Source of the DNA: Candidatus Saccharimonadota bacterium
Lineage (GTDB): Bacteria > Patescibacteriota > Saccharimonadia > Saccharimonadales > Saccharimonadaceae
Reading direction: 5' to 3'
Assembly (NCBI GenBank): GCA_017418275.1
Contig: JAFONX010000008.1
Location: forward strand, 1 to 42,188
DNA: 42,188 nucleotides
Position numbers and translations under genes: made by a program. Under the pieces are notes generated by a model that was not told the DNA's origin, did no database searches, and saw only the letters and a program-made list of their open reading frames with translations. This document shows, piece by piece, positions 1 through 9,800 of this stretch (position 1 is its first letter; every line of letters starts with the position of its first letter).

Positions 1-12
1 TGATACACTGAT

Positions 13-30
13 TAAAATCTAGAAAAGAGG
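13..30 (+). promoter_or_regulatory. Possible -10 box and ribosome binding site of rny
   Basis: A TAAAAT hexamer lies at 13-18 and an AGAGGA Shine-Dalgarno-like sequence about six bases before the ATG at 35. The hexamer could be the -10 element, but the window begins too close to judge the -35 region or whether rny is cotranscribed with an upstream gene. Confidence 0.35.
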
Positions 31-34
31 AACT

Positions 35-1552
35 ATGAATACGCTTTGGGTTGTCATAGCTCTTGTTGTTGGTATCGCGGTGGGCGCGGGTATTTTTGCC
101 ATCTATAACAAGAGCAAGGAACGTGGTGGTCAAAACAAGGCAGACGAAATTATTCGCAAAGCGAAGCATGAAGCGTCCGAACTTGTCTTGAACGCCAAAA
201 AGGAGGCAACAAAACTCACGGATCAGGCTAACCGTGAAGAGTCTGAACGTCGCAAAGAGTGGCAAAAAACCGAAAAACGCCTCACGGAGCGCGAAGATGC
301 TTTGGATAAAAAGCTCGATCAGCTAGATAAGCGTTCAGAAAAGCTTCGCCAGGAAGAGACTGAGCTCGAGGATCTCAAGGGCGAAATCCGTGACGTACGT
401 GACAAGGCTCAGGCTAAGCTTGAGAAAATCGCTGGTCTTACTAAAGAAGAGGCATACGACAAGCTCGTCAAAATGGTCGAAAAAGACACAAAGAAAGACC
501 TCGCGAATCTGATTATCAAACAACAAAACGCCCTCAATGATTCCGTCGATGAAACGGTCGAGGCAATTTTGCTGACCGCGATGGAGCGCATGAGTAGCGA
601 GGTTACGGCTGACCGTACTGTCACTAGTATTAAACTTCCTGATGACGACATGAAGGGCCGCATCATTGGTAAAGAGGGGCGCAACATTCAGGCCTTGCAA
701 CATGCAACCGGCGTCGACGTTTTGGTGGATGATACTCCGGGCATGGTAGTGCTTAGTTCTTTTGATCCGATTCGTCGTCAGGTAACACGTTATGCGCTGG
801 AGCGCCTTATGAAAGATGGTCGCATTAATCCGGCTAGTATCGAAGAAGCTGTTGCTAAGGCGGAGCGCGAAATCGAAAAGGAAGTAGTTCGCGCAGGCGA
901 AGACGCCGCACGCGAAGTCGGCGTCATTGGTATCCCACGCGAAATTTTGCACTTGCTTGGCGAATTGAAGTTCCGCACAAGCTACGGCCAGAATGTGCTT
1001 TTGCACTCGGTCGAAATGGCGCATATGGCAGGTATGATTGCTGAGGAAATTGGAGCTGATGTCAATATTGCTAAGACTGCTACTCTTATGCACGACATGG
1101 GTAAAGCTGTCACGCACAAGATCGAGGGCAAGCATGCTGAGATCGGTGCAGAGCTAGCGCGTAAATATGGTATGGATGAAAGAATTGTCCACGCCATCGC
1201 AGCACATCATGACGATATCGAGCCAACCACGCCAGAAGCAATCATCGTAAAGATTTGCGACGCAGTTTCAGCCGCTCGTCCAGGTGCACGCAACGTCTCT
1301 GCCGAAAACTTTGCCGAGCGCATGCGCGGTCTCGAAAACGTCGCAACCAGCTTCCCTGGTATTGACAAGGCTTACGCGATTTCGGCCGGTCGCGAAATTC
1401 GTGTAATTGTCTCGCCCAAAGCTGTAGATGATCTTACGGCGCTCAAGCTTGCGCGCGATATTGCCAACAAGATTGAGGCTACAATGCAGTATCCTGGTGT
1501 CGTAAAAGTGAACGTGATTCGCGAAACACGCGCGATTGAATACGCCAAATAG
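35..1552 (+). CDS. rny: Ribonuclease Y
   Basis: This is the membrane-anchored endoribonuclease that starts mRNA decay in many bacteria. All expected parts are present in order. One N-terminal membrane segment spans residues 3-23. A long charged coiled coil covers about 30-150. A KH RNA-binding domain carries GRIIGKEGRN at 208-217. An HD phosphohydrolase domain has the metal-binding HD pair at 353-354 and a further HH at 391-392. The length of 505 aa is close to the usual ~520. The ATG at 35 follows an AGAGGA ribosome site. A simple hairpin terminator follows at once, so it ends its transcript and is separate from the surface island downstream. Confidence 0.97.
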   Translation: MNTLWVVIALVVGIAVGAGIFAIYNKSKERGGQNKADEIIRKAKHEASELVLNAKKEATKLTDQANREESERRKEWQKTEKRLTEREDALDKKLDQLDKRSEKLRQEETELEDLKGEIRDVRDKAQAKLEKIAGLTKEEAYDKLVKMVEKDTKKDLANLIIKQQNALNDSVDETVEAILLTAMERMSSEVTADRTVTSIKLPDDDMKGRIIGKEGRNIQALQHATGVDVLVDDTPGMVVLSSFDPIRRQVTRYALERLMKDGRINPASIEEAVAKAEREIEKEVVRAGEDAAREVGVIGIPREILHLLGELKFRTSYGQNVLLHSVEMAHMAGMIAEEIGADVNIAKTATLMHDMGKAVTHKIEGKHAEIGAELARKYGMDERIVHAIAAHHDDIEPTTPEAIIVKICDAVSAARPGARNVSAENFAERMRGLENVATSFPGIDKAYAISAGREIRVIVSPKAVDDLTALKLARDIANKIEATMQYPGVVKVNVIRETRAIEYAK

Positions 1553-1560
1553 CAAAACTA

Positions 1561-1590
1561 AAATCCCGTCAAAAAATGGCGGGATTTTTT
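1561..1590 (+). terminator. Intrinsic terminator of rny
   Basis: Stem AAATCCCG (1561-1568) pairs with CGGGATTT (1580-1587) and runs into a T tract. Confidence 0.88.
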
Positions 1591-1632
1591 GTGGCCCAAG
1601 AGAAGACCTAATGAGACGAATTATTTTGCTTA

Positions 1633-1641
1633 TGCTAAAAT
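1633..1641 (+). promoter_or_regulatory. Extended -10 promoter of adhesin module A
   Basis: TGcTAAAAT occupies 1633-1641, nine bases before the ATG at 1651. There is no Shine-Dalgarno sequence between them, so the transcript should have almost no leader. The identical element with identical spacing precedes the paralogous module B. Confidence 0.75.
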
Positions 1642-1650
1642 AGATGTAAG

Positions 1651-2337
1651 ATGTCAGAATTAGGTTCAAATCAAGGTCAAGATGAAAACAAAAATGGTCC
1701 AGTTTTTGACTCGTCAAAACTGAACAAAGAACAAACGACCGAACATTTTACAAATGTTAAGGACGTTGAGGATCGTGCTAAAGCGGCAGAAAAAGCAAAG
1801 AAAGAAGCCGAAAAATCGGCAAACGAAGCACATGAGAAAAGCGTGCGCGAAGCGGCAAAGTTGCAGCAAAAAGCCGAAAAAACACCAAACAAAACTTCGG
1901 GCGCATCCGCAAGAAAGCGAAAATGGATTTTTGCTATTATTATCGCGGCAGTTATTCTAGCGACAATTGGTATTGTTTATTATGTCTCTAATTTTGGCAA
2001 ATCAAGTGAAGAGCTAGCTGAGAAGAAAGTAGAATCTTTTAAAGAAAGTTGTAGCGGTGAAACTCTCGAATCTGGCTATTGTCTTGAAGCGATTGAAGAT
2101 TTTGAGGATTATATCAGAAACGAGAGAAACCTCGATACGAAGGTAGTCCTTCTGGGAGAATATGAAGAATACGTAATGAGAGAATTCGGTAATGCCGGTA
2201 GGGTAAAAGATTTCTTGGACGACAATATTTCTGGCGATTATACTGAACGAAACAAAGAAGATCTCTGCGATATTTATAAGGATTTGTATTATAAAGTACA
2301 TGACTGGGAGGAATATGTTAAAGATTGCGAACTCTAA
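1651..2337 (+). CDS. Bitopic membrane protein, first gene of adhesin module A
   Basis: I do not recognise the family. The 228-aa protein begins MSELGS and has a Lys/Ala/Glu-rich, probably coiled-coil cytoplasmic part (about 35-80). A basic KRK precedes a single membrane segment at 91-113. The helical outer domain has four cysteines (134, 144, 206, 226), which could form two disulfides. A paralogue with the same architecture and corresponding cysteine spacing starts at 6155. The 3' end overlaps the start of the adhesin gene by 23 bases, so the two are probably translationally coupled. I infer that the protein is a membrane partner, anchor or secretion helper for that adhesin. This rests on genome context only. 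Confidence 0.8.
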   Translation: MSELGSNQGQDENKNGPVFDSSKLNKEQTTEHFTNVKDVEDRAKAAEKAKKEAEKSANEAHEKSVREAAKLQQKAEKTPNKTSGASARKRKWIFAIIIAAVILATIGIVYYVSNFGKSSEELAEKKVESFKESCSGETLESGYCLEAIEDFEDYIRNERNLDTKVVLLGEYEEYVMREFGNAGRVKDFLDDNISGDYTERNKEDLCDIYKDLYYKVHDWEEYVKDCEL

Positions 2338-4072
2338 AATGAGACATGGTGCTGCTTTTGCTATAACGCTGCTTGCTGGAGTTGCATTAATCAACAATTC
2401 GGCGCATGGTATTACGCAAGATGTTTCCGGTGATGCTGATTTCTGCAATAATTCTGGTCTTGCGTTTCAGTATGGACGTGAAGATTATGCGACGGTCTGT
2501 CAGTCCACTGGCGATGGGTATAGGCTATCTCAGTGGGTGTATTATTCGGTCGAGACGGAGCATTTGCCGACAGAAAAAGTTAATGGGAAAGATGTTTCTT
2601 ATATCCCGGCTATCGGTCCCGCCTTTTCCTATTGGGAGAATGGCAAAGAAACGGGCAATGGCATTACTGGCGAACGGGCAGCTCAGGATGGGTGGCTAAA
2701 AGTCGACGCTGATATGTCTAACTGTATTGTTGAAAATGGTGGTTTCTGGAGGAGGGGTTATTTCCAATATAAAGAATCGCCTTCGCCGACGTGGACCGCG
2801 TCTATTACGTATAAAGATAAAACTTTAAGCGCGTATCAAAAAGGTATTGCGCCGATAGGTTTTACGGGTAAAACCGACGCCACCGAAGTAGCAAAAAATT
2901 ATATTTCGGACGGCTTTATACTTAATGGCAATACGCATAGTTTTAAGCTTGGGCAGCAAATTCTTTATTGGAGGGAGCTAAACAAGGGCGCAGACAAAAA
3001 TCAAGCTTGGGCTTCGATAGATACGAGTAAAGGATGGATAGATGATGGGAAGGCCGAAGAATTGCTTCAGAGTTTTCCGAAGAAAAAGGGAAACCCTGAA
3101 CATTTAAAAAATACCGAATATATTTTTCCTGGTGGCGACAAGGAATTTACGGCTCTATTCTGCTATTCGGACGGATCTCCCTATAACGGAATGGTTAAAA
3201 TCGGAAACAGCGCTTCTTCTTTTGCCTACCACAAGAAAAAATATGGTAGTGCGTCTGAAAAGGGCGAAAATGGCAAAGTGGGCGACAATACAATTAATCT
3301 CGGCGTAGTACATGTTCAGGAATATGTGCCAGGCTATGTGTTTATGGGATTATCTAAGGATTCTGATAAGTCTGGACGTACTAGCTACGAGGCGACCATG
3401 ACATTGGATGGCGCTATTAAATACTCATACAAGGGAACAAAATGGGAGAGCGCCGATAGTGCTCATTCGAATAGTACTGAAAGTAATGTTTCTTCTGATG
3501 CAAGGCCAAAATTTACTCTTCATGAAGGTGATAATAAAATTTGTATCAATCTCAAATATAAAGAGAAACAAGGTGATAGCTCCAATCAGGAACTGCAAGC
3601 CTGTGGGGTGGTGAAGTATGAGCCTGCGACCGCGGATGTATACTCGGATACCCTAGGTACAATAGAATCTAAATACTTAGCTTCAGATAATACGAAGACT
3701 AACTACTCGTCTCATGAGGCGGGTGACGCAGATAGAGATATAACTTTTGATCCAGTCAAAGTCAATGCTGGTCCTATAAAACTTACTTGGTCTAACTATT
3801 TGGGCTATAAGAATCTCACGGGTACAACGCCAGTAAAAACAAATTACAGCATCAATAACTCCTTATTAGGTCAGAATGCTACGATTAATGCCTACTCTTC
3901 CTCAGGCAGTAGTGGTCCTGCAATTTCTGCGTATACTTATGAAACGAATACGATAGAAACCGGTGCTTTCCCGGGTGAAACGCATACGGAATGGAGAAGC
4001 ATCTATCATCCGTCTAAAGTTACTCCAAGCACTGGTGCGGCTGCTGCTGGCGCTGAAACTAAGAAGTCTTAA
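2315..4072 (+). CDS. Giant adhesin-like surface protein A, N-terminal part, ended by an in-frame TAA
   Basis: The family is not recognised. The start is placed at the ATG at 2315, three bases after GGGAGG. The same site and start context occur in paralogue B. The N-terminus looks like a Sec signal (MLKIANSK, then a hydrophobic stretch ending near NNSAHG). The mature part is Ser/Thr/Gly/Asp-rich and beta-type. Blocks shared with paralogue B include NGGFWRRGYFQYKE and KFTLHEG. The frame closes with TAA at 4070-4072. The same frame stays open on the other side of it (4076-6061) and continues the homology to B, which is one uninterrupted gene. It is therefore either the first half of a nonsense-disrupted gene or a product made separately. 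Confidence 0.72.
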   Translation: MLKIANSKMRHGAAFAITLLAGVALINNSAHGITQDVSGDADFCNNSGLAFQYGREDYATVCQSTGDGYRLSQWVYYSVETEHLPTEKVNGKDVSYIPAIGPAFSYWENGKETGNGITGERAAQDGWLKVDADMSNCIVENGGFWRRGYFQYKESPSPTWTASITYKDKTLSAYQKGIAPIGFTGKTDATEVAKNYISDGFILNGNTHSFKLGQQILYWRELNKGADKNQAWASIDTSKGWIDDGKAEELLQSFPKKKGNPEHLKNTEYIFPGGDKEFTALFCYSDGSPYNGMVKIGNSASSFAYHKKKYGSASEKGENGKVGDNTINLGVVHVQEYVPGYVFMGLSKDSDKSGRTSYEATMTLDGAIKYSYKGTKWESADSAHSNSTESNVSSDARPKFTLHEGDNKICINLKYKEKQGDSSNQELQACGVVKYEPATADVYSDTLGTIESKYLASDNTKTNYSSHEAGDADRDITFDPVKVNAGPIKLTWSNYLGYKNLTGTTPVKTNYSINNSLLGQNATINAYSSSGSSGPAISAYTYETNTIETGAFPGETHTEWRSIYHPSKVTPSTGAAAAGAETKKS

Positions 4073-4075
4073 GTT

Positions 4076-6061
4076 GTGCTCAAACTTCGTGCTGACGATC
4101 TTCAATGTGGTTATGATGACGCTCATATGTACAATATTGGCGTAGATAATGCGAAAGATTATCTTTGGCTCTCGATGCGACGTGAAGACAATGCAAAAGT
4201 GACAGTCGGCTCAGGCATGAACGATCAGGCAAACATGTGGCTTAACCCGGCTAATCGTATTCAAATCACTCAGACTGCCTGCTTCGGTAGCCAAATTGGT
4301 ATAGACGCTAGGGATAGAGGTGATGGCAAGAATAGATGGGTTCTCAATCCATGGACTGATATAGAAGACCATGTTAATAATACGGTGTTTAGTCTTGGTG
4401 GTGCTGGTTACGCTGCCATTAGAAACACGAATGCCTTTACGCATGAAGGTTCTGCGAGCTCTATTAGTTCTCAAGGCGGAAGCTCTTTCTATGCTTCTGA
4501 GGTTGGCAGTAAACCGACAGATCGTATCAGTAAAGGATATAAGCTCGAAGCGACCTCAAATGAGGGGGCAAAATCAATAGGTAATCTCGGTAAAAATTTA
4601 CAACTAACATTCTCTAGCCCTGATGGTCAAAGCGCGAGTATTAATGCGAAAATCCCTTACAACTATATTCTTGAGCCGAAAGTCTCGATTGGTAGTAGTG
4701 GTATTGTGACACTGGGCAACTCGAGTACCTTCACGATCACAATTAATAATAATGACACGCGCACTAACGAAAAAGTTCAATCTACGCCTTATCATACGAA
4801 TGTCAAACCAAACACGAGTGCTAGATATCTAAAATTTGCTGCGAATACAGAAACGACTACGCCAGAGTTGCTGCAAAGCATAAATGGGATGTTTATTCCT
4901 GGTGACCATACCGGCGATATTGCAATCGCTACTGGCCTGAGTGATATTAAGAACCCTGAAAGTGGCACAATTAGCGGACTACTCCCGAGTGGCGCCATAA
5001 AAAGTTCGGAACAATCCATTAAGGTTTCTTCAGATATCGCCGAAGATGGCTACAACAAAATCTGCGTAGCGCTCGCAGTATATCCGGCTGATAGCCACAA
5101 TAGTACGGACCCAGTAATAAATGACGACGATCAATCCGCTGCGCTGACGGATGGATTCGGTGGAGCCTTTACGCGCATTTCGGTCGCTTGTAAGACTGTT
5201 GGTAAATTCCCAAGCGCCAGTGTCGAGGGTAACGGAATCGTCACGGGTAGTATCATCACTGGTTCTCATACTGAATATGGCGGACGAAGCTTTGGCTCCT
5301 GGACAGAGTATGGTCTTGTTGCGAATAGCGTCGTAAATATCGCGAGCGGCGCAAGCTCTGCCTACGATAATCCGCAAACTTCACGCAATGCGTCCGTGTC
5401 ATACGATGGGGCTGGCCTTAAAATTGGCGACTTTGATTCAATTCAGACCCTTGGCAATATGAATAGTGGAATTGGCGCACGTAATGATGCCAAGGTATAC
5501 GCTGCACAGGCTCGGACCTATGCAAATAACGTCATAGCGACATTCTTTACAGGCGAAGCGTCTTCTACGTGTGTGCTGGGTTCTAGCTATGATGGCTGTT
5601 CGACTTTTGTAAATGCAAACTATAATGACGATGTAGTTATAAATTCGGCTTTTGCAGGAACTATTAACGATGCGGCTAATAACGGTCATGTGATCATTTA
5701 TTCGAAGCGTAACATTAAAATCTCAAATGCAGTGACAGAACTAAACGCCACTCTCATTGCGGATGGTAAGGTAGACACCTGCGAAGAAGCTGATCAAGGC
5801 GGAGATAATGAACAGCTCCTATATAATTGTTCGAATAGTCTTTTCATCAATGGTATCGTCTATTCTGAAAAGTCGATTGCGCTCGATCGTATCTATGGTG
5901 GTGGTAGTGTTAATGGAATGAACCTAGACGCGAATACGCTTATGCAACGCGCTGAAATCTTGAACTATGATCCAAAGATTGTAAGATGGAGTTACGATTA
6001 CAAGCGTCAGACGCAGCCGCTCACGACAACTTATATCGAGGAGCTTTCGACTAGGTACTAG
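4076..6061 (+). pseudogene. Adhesin-like surface protein A, C-terminal part, same frame after the TAA
   Basis: This 661-codon open frame continues the preceding gene in phase and aligns throughout with the C-terminal half of paralogue B. Shared blocks include the ADDL.CG..NAHMYNIGV region at its start, YPADSHN, SVEGNGI, and the end NYDP.IV.W.Y. The first possible start is a GTG at 4076 with no convincing ribosome site and no signal peptide of its own. If translated alone the product could not be secreted by Sec. The reading frame is otherwise intact over almost 2 kb, so the nonsense change is recent, is bypassed, or is a sequence error. A separate functional gene cannot be excluded. Confidence 0.65.
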
Positions 6062-6079
6062 CGTCTAGATATCTTTAGA

Positions 6080-6113
6080 AATACTAGCCATGAATGTATG
6101 GCTAGTATTTTGC
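6080..6113 (+). terminator. Intrinsic terminator of adhesin module A
   Basis: A perfect 12-bp stem, AATACTAGCCAT (6080-6091) with ATGGCTAGTATT (6098-6109), has a 6-nt loop and is followed by further T residues. Confidence 0.9.
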
Positions 6114-6136
6114 CCCTAAAATTATCCTTATGTTTA

Positions 6137-6145
6137 TGCTAAAAT
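6137..6145 (+). promoter_or_regulatory. Extended -10 promoter of adhesin module B
   Basis: TGcTAAAAT at 6137-6145 lies nine bases before the ATG at 6155. It copies the module A arrangement, and no ribosome site intervenes. Confidence 0.75.
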
Positions 6146-6154
6146 AAGCATAAG

Positions 6155-6850
6155 ATGTCAGAATTAGGTTCAAAAGAAGGTCAAGGTCAGGACGAAAAAA
6201 CTCCATTTTTCGACTCCTCAAAAATCTCAGATAAAAAAGCCACGGAGCACTTCGCAAACGTCGAAGGTGCTGCAGAACGAGCTAAACAAGCCGAACGTGC
6301 ACGGATTGCTGCCGAAAAAGAAGCGCGCGAAGTTCACGCCGCAGATATACGAGCTGCCTCGGAGCAGATGAAAAAAGCGCAAAAAGCCGAGAAAACATCA
6401 AATAAAGCTTCGGGTGTATTTGCGGGGAATCATAAGTGGCTTTTTATTATTATTCTGCTAGTAGCTATTCTAGCGACGGTTGGTATTGTTTACTACTTTG
6501 CTAGTACTAGCAAAACTAAGGAAGAACAAGTTGAAGAAAAAGTAGAATCATTCAAAGAGAACTGCAATAGTGAAATTCGTGAAAACGAATATTGTTTTGA
6601 TGCGCTTGATGATTTCGAGGCGTACATTAGTAATGAAAAAAATCTTGATGCAAAAGTTATCCTTCTGAAAAATTACGAAGAATATGTCATGAGTGAATTT
6701 GGCGATGCTGGTAGAGTAAAGGATTTCTTGGACGAAAATATTTCTGGCGATTATACTGAACGGAACAAAGAAGACCTCTGTGGGATTTACAAAGATTTGT
6801 ATTATGAATCAGATAACTGGGAGGAATATGTTAAAGATTGTGAACTCTAA
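6155..6850 (+). CDS. Bitopic membrane protein, first gene of adhesin module B
   Basis: This 231-aa paralogue of the protein at 1651-2337 has the same MSELGS start, Ala/Lys/Glu-rich cytoplasmic helix and single membrane segment (about 94-115). Its outer domain has the matching CX9C pair (137, 147) and two later cysteines. Conservation is highest in the distal part (AGRVKDFLD.NISGDYTERNKEDLC), which suggests that the outer domain is the functional contact surface. It overlaps the following adhesin gene by 23 bases, exactly as in module A. No catalytic motif is visible. The inferred role is a membrane partner of the adhesin. Confidence 0.8.
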   Translation: MSELGSKEGQGQDEKTPFFDSSKISDKKATEHFANVEGAAERAKQAERARIAAEKEAREVHAADIRAASEQMKKAQKAEKTSNKASGVFAGNHKWLFIIILLVAILATVGIVYYFASTSKTKEEQVEEKVESFKENCNSEIRENEYCFDALDDFEAYISNEKNLDAKVILLKNYEEYVMSEFGDAGRVKDFLDENISGDYTERNKEDLCGIYKDLYYESDNWEEYVKDCEL

Positions 6851-9800
6851 ACCCAGTGTTGCGATATTGATAATACTGGGGCTGTCTGCAGTTACGTTAT
6901 GCAGCTGTCGGACAGTTGTTTATGGTGAAACGCAGGAAGAATATGCGAGTTCGACTCGATGCTCTGAGCCAAGTGTGAGTTTTAATCTTGACACTTCTGA
7001 TGTTTGCCAATCAAATATCGGAATGGCGTATAGGTATTCAAGGTGGGTTTATTATACTATTGATAAAAAATACCTGCCCAAAGGAGACGACGGTAAGGAA
7101 TATATTCCACCGATCGGAATTTCGAACGGAGACGTTGGTATAGTATATGGCGACTCTACGACAAACAGCGCCTTGGGTGGTTGGCTAACTGTAGACCCTT
7201 CAATGTCTGATTGTATTATAGAAAATGGCGGCTTTTGGAGGAGAGGCTATTTTCAGTATAAAGAAGGTCTATTTCAGGAAAGAAGCTATAATGGAAAAAC
7301 ATTTGGTGCAACACAAGAGGGTATTGCGCCAATCGGGTTTACAGGGAGATCTAGTGATAATATTCATAAAGAATTTGATGTCGGTTGGAATGATTCGAGC
7401 CATTCTCTTGGCGAGAAGTATCCAGAAGAATTTACGGTTAATGGGGTAAAAAAGAGGTTTGAGCTTGGGCGACAGACGCTGTATTATGGCAAAAATACTG
7501 ACGTATGGGCTAAGATGGACAAGACTAAGGGAATGATAGGGGATAGCGAAGCCGAGGGGTTGTACAAGAAATTTAGCGGCGATTCTAAAGGTTTTGATTA
7601 TGGGGATTACTTTCTAAGCGATTATGATGCTGGTCTTTCGGGCAATCTATATGACGGCGGTGCAGGAAACGCGACTGTTCTATTTTGTTATTCGGAGCGC
7701 TCTCCGTTCAATGGCGAAGTTAAAATTGGTAGCAGTAATGCTTCATATGCTTATGAAAAGAAAAAACATGGCGAGGCGGCTAAATATGGTATAGAAAACG
7801 GTAACGGCTATAATAACAGCAAAGCGATTGATTTAGGTGAAGTGAATACTCAGGATTACACACTAGGCTTTGCGTATATAGGGGTTACCAAGGACGACAA
7901 CAAAAAATCTGGAAAAACGAGTTATAAGGCAAATATAACCCAAGATGGGTACATAAAGTATGCGTATAACGGAAAGGATTGGGTTGAGAGCACACGAGAA
8001 GACGACGGGAGAGAGATAAAAAATAATTTTTCAGCTACAAAAGCGCCTAAATTCACGCTACACGAAGGAAGAAATACACTTTGTATTCAGCTTAGATATA
8101 AAGAAAACGATAGCGATAAAAACTATCAGCTATTGCAAGCTTGTGCGTCCGTGAATCTCAATCCTGCGACTGCAGTAGTAAAATCAGACACCTTAGGTAT
8201 AATACAATCCAAAGACTTGGCTTCTGGCGGAGGGAATGGAATGTATTCTTCTCATGCGAATGGTAAGGAAGATGATAAACTAACTTTTAATTCCATTAAA
8301 GTTAATCCTGGTCCTATGGATATTACTTGGAAGCACTATTTAGGATATAAAGAACTCACTGGTTGGAATGCCTCAACGGTAAAAACGAAATATGGAGTCG
8401 TGAATGATGGGTCGTGGCGCGCTAGCCCGGCAATAATCAAAAAATATCAGGTGCCTGCAATTCCTGGCGGGTATAATTTAGAGGAATTCACGGCGCACAC
8501 TGGCGTATTTCCGGGCGAAACGCGTGAAGAGAAAAGATCTATCTATCATCCAATTAAGGTTCGCCCAGGTACCGGCGATTCTGCTTCTGATAGCAATGAT
8601 TATTCCTCTGTTACTCTCAATATTTACGCCGACGATCTTCGATGCGGTCTCGATAATGCCCATATGTATAATATCGGCGTGAATCACCCGGATGATTATT
8701 TCTGGCTTTCAATGCAGCGCGGAGATAGTAATAAGGTAACAGTCGGTTCTGGCATGGCTTCTCGGGCAAACTTGTGGTTTAACCCATCCGACCAGATGCG
8801 AGTCACTCAAGTGGCTTGTTTCGGTAGACAAATATTGGTGGACTCTAAGGATAGACTGAATAAATGGACTACTAATCCTTGGGAAATTAACGGAGCGACT
8901 CTAGACAATCATGCGGCTAATACGATGTTTAGACTTGGCGGCGATGGTCATGACGCTATTAAGAATACGGGAGTTTTTACAAATAAGAGTGCTGCGAACT
9001 ATGTGGGATCTCACGGTGGAAGCTCTTTGTGGGCTTCCGAGATTGGTGGCACATCATCTACGCCGTCCGTGCGTATCAGTAAGGGCTATAAACTTGAAGC
9101 AACATCAGAGACTAAGCAAATTAGTAACCTTGGCGAAGATTTGCAACTTACATTCTATAATCCTGGGGAGAGTCAAAGCGCCAGTATTAATGCCAAGGTT
9201 CCTTACAACTATTATCTTGATTTGTCTTTCTCTGGTTCCGACGGCTCGACCATCCTTGATGGCGTAACTTCATTTAAACCAAAGGTTACAAATGAAGGTC
9301 GCGATAATGCACAGCTCTGCGCTGGTCGTGAGAGCACCTGTAGCGCTGCAAGTATAGGTACGAGTACTAGAACAACGCATGCTGCTACGCTTATCTTTTC
9401 GGTAGACGACTCGTTCACTTACGAAGCATTAAAAAACAGCTTCGACTTCGCGGTTGATGGCAATAATACTACAGAACGTGGCATTCTCAATAGTGTCAAA
9501 TCAAGGCTTGGTAACGCCATAAATGTGATTGATGGCTCTTATTTCTCATATAAGGATTCTGGCAAAAAAGCAATAAGTACGAATGGGTATTGGAAGCTCA
9601 ACAATCCTACTACGGTCGATTCGCGAGATTATCCTGTCGGCACGAAGATTTGTGGTGTCGTAGCGGCCTATCCAGCAGATAGCCATAATACTGGCGATGG
9701 CAGAGCGATTGATGACGATGCTCAGATCGCTGCATTTAATAGTTATGGAGGAATCTTTAAAACCAAATTCAATATCAGCTGCCGCACCGTAGCTAAGCGT

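Noticed and set aside
335-1135. 266-codon open frame on the minus strand across rny
   Set aside because: It is antisense to a fully recognisable RNase Y, has no ribosome site or family match, and its composition is that of a complement of coding sequence.
4070-4072. Alternative genetic code as explanation for the internal stop of adhesin A
   Set aside because: The known recoding in Gracilibacteria/SR1 concerns TGA, not TAA. TAA ends other genes here (rny, nrdD, ftsH), so it is a true stop.
6880-6915. Lipoprotein signal in adhesin B (TLCSC)
   Set aside because: The residues before Cys do not fit a good lipobox, and protein A has no such Cys at that place.
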